Shown here one piece after another: positions 11,790 to 21,426 of a stretch of 27,500 bases of DNA. The position numbers were made by a program, and so were the translations under genes. The stretch spans positions 4,992,822 to 5,020,321 of the forward strand of contig NC_135570.1 in assembly GCF_964340395.1 (NCBI RefSeq), written 5' to 3'. The stretch's first letter is position 1, and every line of letters begins with the position of its first letter. Below the pieces are notes generated by a model. The model ran no database searches, was not told the DNA's origin, and saw only the letters and a list, made by a program, of their open reading frames with translations. The DNA comes from Glandiceps talaboti (taxonomy: Eukaryota > Hemichordata > Enteropneusta > Spengelidae).

Positions 11790-13752
11790 GACTTAAAAGT
11801 ATTCGCTCATAATATACTAGTAACCTTGTAAGGCCCTCAGCAGATTATGTATGTTCACCAAACAGTCAGATAAGATTACTTATTTTGACATCTATGTACT
11901 GAATGCACGTTCCACTATAGCTGAACACAAGGGGCTGATTTAATAAACCCTTGCATTGCAACTCTTATTATACTCTGAACATTACTCCAAAAATTTTGAA
12001 TAACGTTTTCTCAACAATTAGTAAGGCAGTCCATATGTCCTTGATGATGCAACGAACCAGGTTGGACAGAAAAAAAATGGCTTTTGAATATTAATGTACA
12101 CGGTATGATATCTCGAGTTTCTTCAGCCTTCGTTATCTGCCATTCTCACCCACACACAAAAATGACTACTAATTTCCATTATAATAGCACGACTACGTCA
12201 TAAATCGTAAGTTTGCATAAATCATTGTAAATTAGATGGACTAGATGAGTTGTCCATTACTTCGCTCAGTAATATTGAAAAAACACATCAATCACTTTGT
12301 GTTTGACACTAATTTTTTTATATATATAATGGTATGATATCCTAGGTTGTGCTATCAAATAACTTGCACTTATCAGGGAGCAGTACGTAAATAATAAATG
12401 AGGCGCTTAAGTTTCTTTGAAACATTCAAAGAGAGGAAATTCAGAGAGACTGTTCTTTCTCGTCACGAGGTGTTAGATTGCATGTAATAACACTCATCAA
12501 TCATAAGAGAGTACCGCAAGTTTGACACATGGTATGGATGGAGAGTAAGATTTCTGCACGTGGTTTTTTTGTATTAAGTAATGTTTGCCTAGTTAAAATA
12601 GGTGCCACTCAGGTGGAGGAATCACTCTAAGAATCATACGTATTGAGAGTGTTTTGTTTGGAGGAAATGTTTTGATGATATTTTGGTTTAAAATGGCTGG
12701 AGACAGAAATGTGACTACATTTTGATCGCGTATTTCAAACGAGATTCTCCATGACACGATGTGTGTGGTGGACATCGATTCCATTTTATTTGGATTGTTA
12801 CAGTGGAAGTTGGCTATAGTACATTTGCTTTCATCTCGCCACTATGAATGCCAGAAGAAGAGAACCAGGAACTGCCGAGACAAAGATGGGTGATACAAAT
12901 CAACTAACATCACCTACAATAATGCCAATGTGAAATCGGATGATAAATATTAATCTTGCCTGTTACATAATACAAATTAAATTCATTTATGTATTATTTT
13001 CATCATTGCTTTTATCTGCTGAAACAATGTTAACATCGGAAGACGATTTAGAAGTAAGACGGCGAACAAAAACCATGGTAATAAAACATTCAAAAATTCA
13101 CCTAGACAAAGTATTGACATATCTACATATAAATTCAGAGAGTAGTTGTATTACTTTAGTTGGCGGCACGTTTATAGATTTTTTCTTATATTCAGAACGA
13201 ACGGAAATATTCACGTCGGCGTAATATTTCCTTGCTTTGTATAATTTGATTAGAACTCGCAGGGAAAGCGGCTAATTGAAAGTGCGGTAGTATATTGAAC
13301 CGAATTTGGTCTATGCACCATGCTAAGGTTGGTTATTATTACGGGCGGTGACCCCCGCCAAACGAAGTCAACTGAAGAGACACGTTAATAGAGAAACAGC
13401 TTCCTTTTATTTCAACTGTAATACAGTACTTGTCATCACTACTCTAGGACACAATAGAATGAGTTATACAAGTTCAGCCTAGACTTGATCAAAACGATAG
13501 ACTACTTAGCCTTCCGGATTCGACTCATTTTCTGGCGACATTTTTCGACACGAGTTAAACATGGGGTGAATGAACATAGCGACGGTGTCACCTTCGCATG
13601 ATAATTTTTTTTACAAAAAGTAGCAAATTTAATCACATTTTCGAGGCTGTAATAATAACGTATTCAAGGCTACTTTTCCATAACCTTCGTATTCCTATCT
13701 CGTGGATAAACGTTCCATATGTGTATTCTGTATCTCATATCAATGTCTTTGG
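11790..13752. other. Unique sequence, no gene seen
   Basis: AT-rich sequence with frames up to 94 codons and no recognisable motif. GGTATGATATC occurs twice (near 12103 and 12332). A small GC-rich dyad, GGCGG and CCGCC, sits near 13346-13361. Otherwise nothing stands out. Confidence 0.55.
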
Positions 13753-13945
13753 AATGTATGTATGTATGTATGTATGTATGTATGTATGTATGTATGAATG
13801 AATGAATGTATGTATGTATGTATGTATGTATGTATGTATGTATGTATGTATGTATGTATGTATGTATGTATGTATGTATGCATGCATGCATGCATGCATG
13901 CATGCATGTATGTATGTATGTATGTATGTATGTATGTATGTATGT
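13753..13945 (+). repeat. (TGTA)n microsatellite with TGAA and TGCA variant blocks
   Basis: About 48 tetranucleotide units. Pure TGTA blocks are broken by a TGAA block (about 13794-13808) and by a TGCA block (about 13880-13908), then return to TGTA. The apparent Ile-His-Thr-Tyr reading frames on the minus strand come only from the repeat. Confidence 0.97.
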
Positions 13946-14266
13946 GTGAATTCACCATTGAGAGACGAAATTGATAGGTAAACGAATACATTTGTTACCA
14001 ATCTGTACATCTTATTATTTATGGTACACTTATCTATTATCATTCAGTCGAATATAACTGATATTGATGGTTTCATACATGACGTCATCTTTGAGATATT
14101 GGACGTCTTCTAGTTCAGTCCAGAGAGATGTCAATATAATAAACTGTATCATGACCGTTTGCTTTCAGGAAAATAACAAAATTATCTTTACGTGACAATA
14201 AATGTAAAACCCGGGTCCGTACTTTACAGATGATAGATTACAAAGATTAGATAAATCAAGTATGGT
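13946..14266. other. Unique sequence, no gene seen
   Basis: Contains a TGACGTCA octamer at 14080-14087. No coding or RNA feature was seen. Confidence 0.55.
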
Positions 14267-14723
14267 ACAAGAGAAGCCAGTTAACCTGAAACAGAGTGTT
14301 ATCTGCTTCTACAAAAATATGAACTGTTACATTTCATCATTGACTCGCGGAAACTCTTATCAACTCTTTACCAACAGTGTGACATTTACATTGTGTGAGT
14401 TATCTTCCAATCACACTCGCCCTTATCAGTACTAAAATGTATGGTATTACATTGTACCTAAATTTTTTTGCCAGCAAGACGATAAAATGTAGCAATGTTA
14501 GTAGATGTTTGTATCCAGACCATAAAATGTTACAACGTTACATGATTTTATAGATGATAATAAAATGTAGCAAAGGTGGTACTATTTTACAGATCCGGAT
14601 GATAACAGGTGGCAGTGTTAGTAAGATTCTAGTGCAACCAGATGGTGAAACGTAGTCATGCTAGTGAGATTACTGTCGAGTCAGACTCGACTACGTTCTT
14701 TTTAAGTAACTGGCTTGGATTGT
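14267..14723. mobile_element. 43-bp-repeat inverted element, copy B
   Basis: The left end reads CAAGAGAAGCCAGTTAACC. The reverse complement of the right end reads CAATCCAAGCCAGTTAC. Both are bordered by TA. From about 14465 to 14670 there are five degenerate units with core AAAATGTAGCAATGTTAGTA, starting near 14484, 14524, 14562, 14604 and 14647, a spacing of 38 to 43 bases. The left part carries the opposite orientation (TGTTACATTTCATCATTGAC near 14324). The right flank, CTACGTTCTTTTTAAGTAAC, corresponds to the same segment of copy C. It has no open frame of note. This is probably a non-autonomous DNA element mobilised in trans, by inference from the TA borders. Confidence 0.75.
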
Positions 14724-15251
14724 ATTTCCGTGTAGATATATAGTAACAGTTAGCAATCTTATCAAGACAGATCATTGGACATAAAATATTAACACGCTGA
14801 TAACGTACAACCGGGGATCTATTTCAAGCTATACTTGTTTGATTTGGTTTTTCAGCGGTACGTTTGAACACGTAACTTTGTAGAAACACCCATGAGTGTT
14901 AAATGTAATGACTTGGACGATGAGCAGTACGACAAATTTCACCACTAATGACCATAGCACGCACACCGTGCCCATATCAACTTTGTCACGTCGACTCGTT
15001 ATGTGTGAGATATATAGCTGATTTATATTTCCCTCGTTACTGCCTAGAGTTCGGGGTTTGAACCCTTATTAGTAGTGATTATTGACACCGTACTAAATTC
15101 GTCACGTACGACTGTTAAATCTGAAGTGACAATAGAAAGTTGGAACTACAGAGAGTCTCTAATTGAGTGTAGGCGAATTATGTATTATGTGTATCAACGA
15201 CTGCCTTTCATTTTATATTTAGTAATTACCTTTTATTAACTTATTTTATAG
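14724..15251. other. Unique sequence, no gene seen
   Basis: A tRNA T-arm-like GGGGTTTGAACCC occurs near 15055, but the D and anticodon arms are absent, so no tRNA is called. Confidence 0.55.
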
Positions 15252-15402
15252 ATGAAAATTGCCCTTACTTTCCCCTACTCTTTTTAAATATTACTGGCGA
15301 TGGTATAATATATAATTCTAGAGACTCGTAGTGACAAGGCCCCTTAGGTCACTTGTACTTTCCTTGGCTGAACGAAGAAAATTATTGGGGAATAATATCT
15401 AA
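15252..15402 (+). mobile_element. Hairpin element remnant lacking its left arm
   Basis: It aligns with the element at 16305-16523. It shares the leader AAAATTGCC, then TTACTGGCGATGGTATAAT, the hinge TCTAGAGACTCGTAGTGACA and a right arm ending in CCTTGGCTGAA. The left arm found at about 16368-16440 in the other copy is missing, so this copy cannot fold. Its right arm keeps CACTTGTA, which complements the other copy's left arm better than that copy's own right arm does. The two therefore derive from a common hairpin form. Confidence 0.7.
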
Positions 15403-16223
15403 TTGTAACTTCCTCTCCTATTTTGCCAGTCGTATTGTAGCTGGTCATGTGATCTATTTGTATAACTTATCCTGTATAAGTTAGACTTGATAGCAGCATT
15501 AATTTGTCTTTACAACAACTAATCATCTCTGTGTAAGATTGTCATTTGGTAACTTCACACTGTAGCCGTCTGTGATATATCTAGTGTGGTCTGCCTGACT
15601 ACGTCTTTATTGAATGGTTGTTTAACCTTTTTCTCTATTTAGTTCGACTAGCCTCCTTGAGAGTGCATTCAAGTGTGGTCAATTACATTCTTTCATCATT
15701 TGCGTCTCACGGTTACCTCGGATCTTGAGAATTGCTTTATTTTGCTTCTCCTTAGTGCAGCTAAATTACATGGTGTTCTTGTTACAGTGTTGATTGGTCA
15801 GCACAACTGATAACGTCTCTGTCGGCAAGTAGAACAATACAAGAAGTCATTTCGATCTTATGCATTTATGCCATTATATTAGAAGTATATATTGGGATCA
15901 TTATTGAGTACTTTCCTAATTCTGGGTTTCATATATATCTTCTCTTATATAGTCACTCTAGCGAATTCTCGTCATGTTTATTTTAAAAAATCTTTTTTTG
16001 GCACAATTCAACTTCTCGTATGATTAGAAAAAAATGTACCTAATCTAAAAACACAGTTTAATTTAAATAGCTTCTAGAGATGTAAAACATGATTGTACAA
16101 AAGTTTACATCAACATGAAAATAAAACGTGTGTTTTTCACATATACTCGTTTGTGAATATCTTTAATTATACCATGCACGAGCCAGGTTCAACAAGAAAA
16201 TATGGAATATATACTCTGGTCGT
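15403..16223. other. Unique sequence, no gene seen
   Basis: No supported coding, RNA or repeat feature. The 139-codon frame that begins at 16093 starts at TTG and runs into the downstream hairpin element, so it is not called. Confidence 0.5.
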
Positions 16224-16286
16224 TCTACGTCACCACAACGTGCGTCTATGTCACGACAACGCGTATCTACGTCATTGGTTCTGCTG
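16224..16286 (+). repeat. Three tandem 21-bp units carrying ACGTCA or ATGTCA
   Basis: Units start at 16224, 16245 and 16266. The first two share TCTA, C or T, GTCAC, C or G and ACAACG. The third keeps TCTACGTCA and then diverges. Each unit contains a CRE half-site or near half-site at the same phase, so the repeat lays out evenly spaced sites two helical turns apart. Function is unknown. Confidence 0.6.
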
Positions 16287-16304
16287 TGTTCGAAATATGA
16301 GTCA

Positions 16305-16523
16305 AAATGCTCAAAATTGCCATTATTTTCCTCAATTTTGTTTTTATATTACTGGCGATGGTATAATTCTATTATTCCCAATATTGTTCTTCATTCAGCC
16401 AGAAAATACAAGTGCCCTAAGGGGTATTGTCACTACTCATCTAGAGACTCGTAGTGACAAGGACCCCTTAGGACACGCGCATTTTCCTTGGCTGAAAGAA
16501 GAAAAATATTGAGATTAATATGT
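16305..16523 (+). mobile_element. Hairpin (foldback) element with leader
   Basis: The left arm (about 16366-16436) and right arm (16451-16521) are imperfect reverse complements over about 70 bases with a 14-base loop. The best-paired parts are TTCAGCC with GGCTGAA, CCTAAGGGG with CCCCTTAGG, and GTCACTAC with GTAGTGAC. About 60 bases upstream (leader with TTACTGGCGATGGTATAAT) are also shared with the remnant at 15252-15402. No coding capacity is evident beyond a fortuitous frame. Transcripts would form a long hairpin. Confidence 0.75.
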
Positions 16524-17202
16524 AATAGATAAGACCTATTTCAATATTTGATACCGTCCAGTGATTCAATAGAGTTGATAATCATTCTCCGATAAAGGGG
16601 TGAACAATTAACGCCATCATCGTGAATTCAATGGCAGCCTGACCTAGCACGTCATCATTATGTAAAAACGGTCCGTGACGTCATCGCATATACTGCGATA
16701 TCATCGCCCGATCTACTCTGACAGAAAGTGTAGAACACATAAAAAGCTTTAGTAGTCTAAGCATTTAGTAATGATACATTCTTCAAGTGGTATGTTTACT
16801 CTATTTGATAACTTAAAAGTGAACCAACTTTTTAAATAAAAACGTATTTTAAGTTGAGATGTTATTTCGTTTGAATGTTCTATTTTCACTACGACGATCA
16901 TTCAATCCTACTTATTGTGATATTCTATAAGTCGGTAGGTAACCGTTAGATTGACCTTTGACCTAGTATTGCTCTGAATTCATTAGCAAACGCTCATAGC
17001 AACTCGATCACCAACAACAACAGTTAGCATTGCTACTAATATTCGAACTGTTCTCCTCGATTCATATCCATACAAGTTACAGTTCAGTAGTTAGATTGCG
17101 TTATATTTTCCAATATTGATAAATATTAAAAATTGGATATTATCTAATTGTGACGAAATAATAATTCAATCCGATGAATACTTTAGTTTTGTTTATGTTG
17201 GT
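16524..17202. other. Unique sequence with CRE and small dyad
   Basis: TGACGTCA lies at 16676-16683, immediately followed by a 6-bp dyad (ATCGCA and TGCGAT near 16684-16700). No gene was seen. Confidence 0.55.
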
Positions 17203-17280
17203 TTATTGTTTTGCTTTGCTTTGCTTTGCTTTGTTTTGCTTTGCTTTGTTTGTTTTGCTTTGTTTTCTTTTCTTTTGTTT
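17203..17280 (+). repeat. (TTTGC)n-like pyrimidine-rich pentanucleotide repeat
   Basis: Repeats of TTTGC and TTTTG degrade into TTTTC at the right end and are followed by an A-rich tract from 17284, so the right border could fold back on itself. Confidence 0.85.
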
Positions 17281-17289
17281 TTTAAAAAA

Positions 17290-17835
17290 GAAACAAATAA
17301 CAAAAATCGAAGAAAATAAATGTAAAAAAACACTGTGCGCTGCATTATAAAACTAGTTTCTCTGTATTAAGAGTCATTACATGTAGCTTATCTATTAAAT
17401 TGTATTATTTTCCTATATACTCGAATATCCAATATTGTTTTTTATGACTGTTCTGGAGGAATCTGGAAGAGAATCATTTATAAATGAAGCCTTTACAATT
17501 AAGATACCATGGTTTTCAAAACACCCTATGAATTCCGCATTGTAACGTTATCTAACTAGGCAATTCAGGCACGTCGCTACCCCGCGAAAGCTTTCATGTT
17601 TATGGTGATTAATATTCTTAAACCACTAGCCTCTTTTACGGCAAGGCAACGAGGAAGCACTGTTCACTGTAAAGGAATTACTATCATATCTGGTTTCATT
17701 CTTGACACGAACGAGCTAGGATAATCTTTTCCTTCTCGCGATTTATTTCTGGTATACAACTGAACCCTAAGTAGTTTACAAATCTCTTCAAAATGTCAAC
17801 TTTTTTAACACAACAACTCTCTCGTCCTTCCCCAA
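17290..17835. other. Unique sequence, no gene seen
   Basis: No coding, RNA or repeat feature supported. Confidence 0.55.
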
Positions 17836-18095
17836 TCCATCTCTAACTCTCTCTCTCTCCATACCCATCTCCCCAGCTCTCTCTCTCTCTCTCCCCCTCT
17901 CTCTCTATCTCTCTCACTTTCTTTCTGAGACTCTGCCTCTTTCTCCCCCTACTCTCTCTGTTTCTGTCTCTGTGGCCCTCCGTCTTTCTTTCTCTGTCTG
18001 TCTATTTTTGTCTTCCTGTCTTTCTCTGACTCTCCCTGTCTGTCTCCCTGTCTGTCTGTCTGTCTGTCTGTATATCTATATATATATATCTATAT

Positions 18096-18126
<31 letters not shown>

Positions 18127-18128
18127 TC
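17836..18128 (+). repeat. Compound CT / CTGT / AT microsatellite
   Basis: A degenerate CT-rich tract passes into CTGT units (about 18040-18070) and then AT/ATCT units (about 18071-18128). The order of units resembles, in reverse complement, the AT then CAGA block at 24626-24920. The plus strand is almost pure pyrimidine over about 200 bases. Confidence 0.9.
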
Positions 18129-18339
18129 ATTTTCGAGAAAATTTAAAAGCGTAAATTTCAAGTCCGTAAAGGGAAGTTTTTTAACCAAGAAAAAACAGAG
18201 ATATAACAAACCCAGTCAATTTAAATCATGTTATAATTATGATAAGACCGAATAATGTATCTACAATTGGATGTGTCGTTTCATTCTCTAATCTATTTCA
18301 TTTTCAAATTCACTGTGACTGTAATAGTACCAGTACATC

Positions 18340-18580
18340 GATATCATGACGTCATGACGGTCCACCTCTCCGGGTTCACCTCCCACTTTCGTTTTCTCAA
18401 ACACGACGGCAAACGTCATTTCAAACGTTGCTAATGAGCCTGGGTCATCGTCTTTCATTTCGAAATGACCCCCATGCTTTTGATGTATAAGTCACGTGAT
18501 GTTCATATGTCAAAATGACTGTCAATCATTTTGAGAAGAACTCCTATTACGATATTATGATTGACCTCAGGGTCATCCTA
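18340..18580. promoter_or_regulatory. Dense cluster of dyads and binding-site-like motifs
   Basis: Within 240 bases lie a perfect CRE octamer TGACGTCA (18347-18354) and an ISRE/IRF-like GAAANNGAAAG on the minus strand (18386-18396). These are followed by a perfect 14-bp palindrome TCATTTCGAAATGA (18455-18468) nested in a GGGTCAT / ATGACCC dyad (18442-18448, 18465-18471), and an E-box CACGTG near 18493. The cluster ends with a 9-bp dyad TCAAAATGA / TCATTTTGA (18510-18518, 18526-18534) and TGACCT-CA-GGGTCA (18562-18575), an everted pair of nuclear-receptor-like half sites. The block is more GC-rich than its surroundings and precedes the reading frame at 18650. An enhancer or promoter is a reasonable guess, but no expression evidence exists. 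A decayed inverted-repeat element is the alternative. Confidence 0.25.
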
Positions 18581-18649
18581 TGATAGTTTTAGAAAATAAG
18601 GACTTGGAACCCCTTTCCTGGAAAGCTTTGTTGAATATATTTTCTAAAT

Positions 18650-18832
18650 ATGGAAAACGATGTCTTGGGAAATATAGAGGCTTCTCGTTTTGAGTTTAGT
18701 AACTGCTTTTATGAAAAAAAGACAACTACTCTATCAAGCTTTGCTGACTTCGGTCGTTTGGCTCATGCGCCCTCTCCTGTTCGGACATTTTCGTTGCACA
18801 AAGTCGGTCGGCAAAAATTCACAGATGGGTAA
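18650..18832 (+). CDS. Unrecognised 60-codon frame or first exon
   Basis: The ATG at 18650 has A at -3 and G at +4, a good eukaryotic start context. The product starts MENDVLGNIEASRFEFSN and ends HKVGRQKFTDG before a TAA; it is hydrophilic, with one Cys, and resembles nothing I know. A donor-like GG followed by GTAATT overlaps the stop, so the frame could also be a first coding exon. It begins 75 bases after the motif cluster at 18340-18580. The length alone is within chance expectation. Confidence 0.12.
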   Translation: MENDVLGNIEASRFEFSNCFYEKKTTTLSSFADFGRLAHAPSPVRTFSLHKVGRQKFTDG

Positions 18833-19110
18833 TTCACGAGACCACAAAGTCATCCCGCCGGCATTCATATCTACATGACGTACGGGCACGGCATCCTTAT
18901 GTAAAGTCCCTAACCCTAAGTCTAATTTGGTCCAAGGCTATCACTGCCCATTCAACTCAGTTCATCTATTTCCATGATTATAAAGTTAGTGATGTCACTA
19001 GGTCATCTAATTCAAGCGTCGGATAATGAAAAGATGGTTAATACGCCCCAAAACATTCCACCATTATAGTTGGAAAATATGGACTTGTCAGATCTCATTT
19101 ATAAACAGGG

Positions 19111-19123
19111 TGACCTCGGGTCA
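19111..19123. promoter_or_regulatory. Everted nuclear-receptor-like half sites
   Basis: TGACCT, one base, then GGGTCA. It is the same arrangement as at 18562-18575 with one base less spacing; the flanks of the two are not alike. Low information content, so function is speculative. Confidence 0.15.
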
Positions 19124-19400
19124 TGATACCGCAGGGCCACGTTTAATGGCACCTTTTAGAATCAGAAAAGCGATGTATGTGCATGGATTAACTATCCATG
19201 GTTTACATGGTAATGCGTCGCTATGTGGAATCGATTCCGTCGTTTCAAATGTGATTCTGTGTTAAAATAATATATACCTCCTGTAGAATACATGTTGCAT
19301 TAGCTTCGGTGACATTTGTGAGCCTCGTATTTATCTATATGTATGTTCTTTTATCCTTTATAAAAGCAATATGTTGGTATATTGTTTCCTTGTGTGTGTT

Positions 19401-19465
19401 TGTATGTATGTATGTATGTATGTATGTATGTATGTATGTATGTATGTATGTATGTATGTATGTGT
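19401..19465 (+). repeat. (TGTA)n microsatellite with GTGT borders
   Basis: About 15 TGTA units followed by GTGTGTG and, about 35 bases on, TGACGTCA at 19499-19506. Confidence 0.95.
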
Positions 19466-19506
19466 GTGTGATGTGACGTGTTTGTGTGTATGTGTGTGTG
19501 ACGTCA

Positions 19507-20220
19507 CATATTCTCATAATGAACACTAGGGAACAGGTCGAATTATATGGTGATATACAATCATGAGCTTAGTTATTCGGAAATCAACTTGTATACGTTA
19601 TATATAGATGATAACTGAATTCACTAAATGGTACAAAATCAACAATGAAACATCTCACCAATGGTTTCGTCGTCGTTTGCTTGAACTTTACCTTTAAAGA
19701 TTTTCAACAGAACGAATTATTTTGAAATTGTGAAGATCAATGAATAGTCGTAAATGCAGCAGTTAAACAGAAAACGTCAAAGTTCTAGATTTAGTACATA
19801 CATGTGTAAGATGAACGTCAAATTAATGATTATATCGAAATGTTAGCGTCAGATTGAAATGTCGGAGGCCAAGTTAAATACGAAATTAAAGGCTGAATAT
19901 GTCAAGAAAATGCCGAGAATGGTCTCTCCCCAATGTCAAGTCTAAATGCAGTCAATAATAATCAAATATATATGCAGCTTAAGCTTGGCTTTGAATGTTA
20001 TCACGAAGACTTACAAAATGTCCATATCCAAGTGTACGATAACAGAGAGGCTTTCGGGTATATATATATTTCAAAATCATGGAGTATACTTAAGCTTCAC
20101 GTTCAAATGTAATCGCTACTATCCATCCCATAATACTTTAAGGCAATGGTGGTTTTTGTTTCTACTGTACTTTCTCTCTCAGCACTTTTAACAATGAGTC
20201 CAGGGTTCATTCTAATACCT
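19507..20220. other. Unique sequence, no gene seen
   Basis: No supported gene, RNA or repeat. Confidence 0.55.
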
Positions 20221-20230
20221 CTGTAGAAAT

Positions 20231-20295
20231 AGTCGCGGTTACCCAGACTTCAACGGCAGAGCCCCCAGCGGTAAGAGTCTGGGTAACCAAGACTA
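20231..20295. mobile_element. 65-bp hairpin insert flanked by 10-bp direct repeats
   Basis: A perfect 13-bp inverted repeat, GGTTACCCAGACT (20237-20249) and AGTCTGGGTAACC (20276-20288), encloses a 26-base GC-rich loop. CTGTAGAAAT occurs on both sides, at 20221-20230 and 20296-20305, directly abutting the unit. This looks like a tiny insertion with a 10-bp target duplication. Alternatives are a tandem duplication followed by divergence, or a structured regulatory RNA element. Confidence 0.55.
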
Positions 20296-20305
20296 CTGTA
20301 GAAAT

Positions 20306-20600
20306 GGAACCGTTTCAAAAAGCAGAGGAAGTGACGTCATCTACGGAGTTCTTTAAAGAGGACTGAAAAAGTGGGACAGGTGAAGAAAGTAGTACACACG
20401 GTCTTCCCAGAAAGAGAATCACTCGTTTTCCATTAACAATGTCACCGACACCGGCAATTCAATTATGGAAAATATCGATTCTTTTCAACTTGTTTGACAT
20501 TTAAGGTCAGTCTAAAGTAGGTATCAAAATAATGCTGAGAGGAGAGTGGAGATTAAGGCGCGTTATATTTCACCTTCTTGAAGTTATTGGGATATATTGC
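20306..20600. other. Unique sequence with CRE octamer
   Basis: TGACGTCA lies at 20332-20339. Nothing else was identified. Confidence 0.5.
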
Positions 20601-20607
20601 ACATATT

Positions 20608-20644
20608 GCGTCATAAACACTGTTTAAAATAGTGTTTATGACGC
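20608..20644. repeat. Perfect 14-bp inverted repeat
   Basis: GCGTCATAAACACT (20608-20621) and AGTGTTTATGACGC (20631-20644) flank a 9-base AT-rich loop, GTTTAAAAT. It is too short to be a typical MITE and could be the fused ends of a collapsed inverted-repeat element. Confidence 0.85.
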
Positions 20645-21420
20645 TAAATAACCCAGATGATATTTGGTTTATTACTCTTCAAAATTCTTACACAAGCTGT
20701 CATTGGTCAGAATCGAAACACATGACCTTATCCCAAATAAGGGCATTATGGCTTGCCTATGGGTTTGGCATCATCAGAATTTTGGGAAAGCGTGCCAGAA
20801 CTAAATTGTTGTATTGCTGTCGCTGGCACGTTACTCTAAAGTGTGTATCTTCATAATGTGTCCGCAGTAAATTAGTTCAAAGCAGATGGCTGTGTGTAAA
20901 CTAATTCTTCTATGGGCCCACAACAGTGACCCCCTTTTAACAACATAAAGTCACTTGTATGATATACATATGAAGTGTAAATTGTCACTTCATGTGTACG
21001 TATTCTTGTAACTGAGTTTACATTAAATATCTACTTACACTTAAAAATAAAACATTATCCCATCGCCGGAATTAATGTCTATCTTGGGAAAGAACCCCCC
21101 CCCCCTCCCGGGGAAATCAGAAATATTTGAAACTATAATAAATATGGGATTTTATTGCATTTTATGAAACCGTACCCACCAATAAATATCCAAGAGCAAA
21201 ACTAGTACAAATGAGATTTCCTACTACGTGAGTTTCCGTTATCAAATCAACCAATTACAACGTGGTTCGGCGGATACGGTGAATTACGTCCAGAAAATAA
21301 ATACGGTTATGTCCAGGTATTTCAACATGATAATGTGTAGATAGCACAGGTTTGATATTCATGGTAACTCGTATATCAGCAATCGATATGCAAGTCAAAA
21401 TTGTAATTTGACGACTTCTT
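20645..21420. other. Mostly unique, with small motifs
   Basis: A perfect CArG (SRF-type) box CCAAATAAGG lies at 20733-20742, inside a CCTTAT / ATAAGG dyad. An 8-bp dyad CGTGCCAG (20791-20798) / CTGGCACG (20823-20830) follows. TGAAGTG / CACTTCA forms a further dyad near 20971-20992. A C-rich run begins near 21093. No gene is supported. Confidence 0.4.
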
Positions 21421-21426
21421 ACTTAC

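Noticed and set aside
13670-14043. Ile-His-Thr-Tyr repeat proteins on the minus strand
   Set aside because: They are translations of the TGTA microsatellite.
15040-15075. tRNA-like T-arm (GGGGTTTGAACCC)
   Set aside because: No matching D arm, anticodon arm or acceptor stem lies at the right distance.
16093-16512. 139-codon plus-strand frame
   Set aside because: It starts at TTG, crosses the 21-bp repeat and both arms of the hairpin element, and its sibling copy at 15252 does not keep the frame.
18908-18919. Telomere-like CCCTAACCCTAA
   Set aside because: Only two units, within chance expectation, so it is not an interstitial telomere array.
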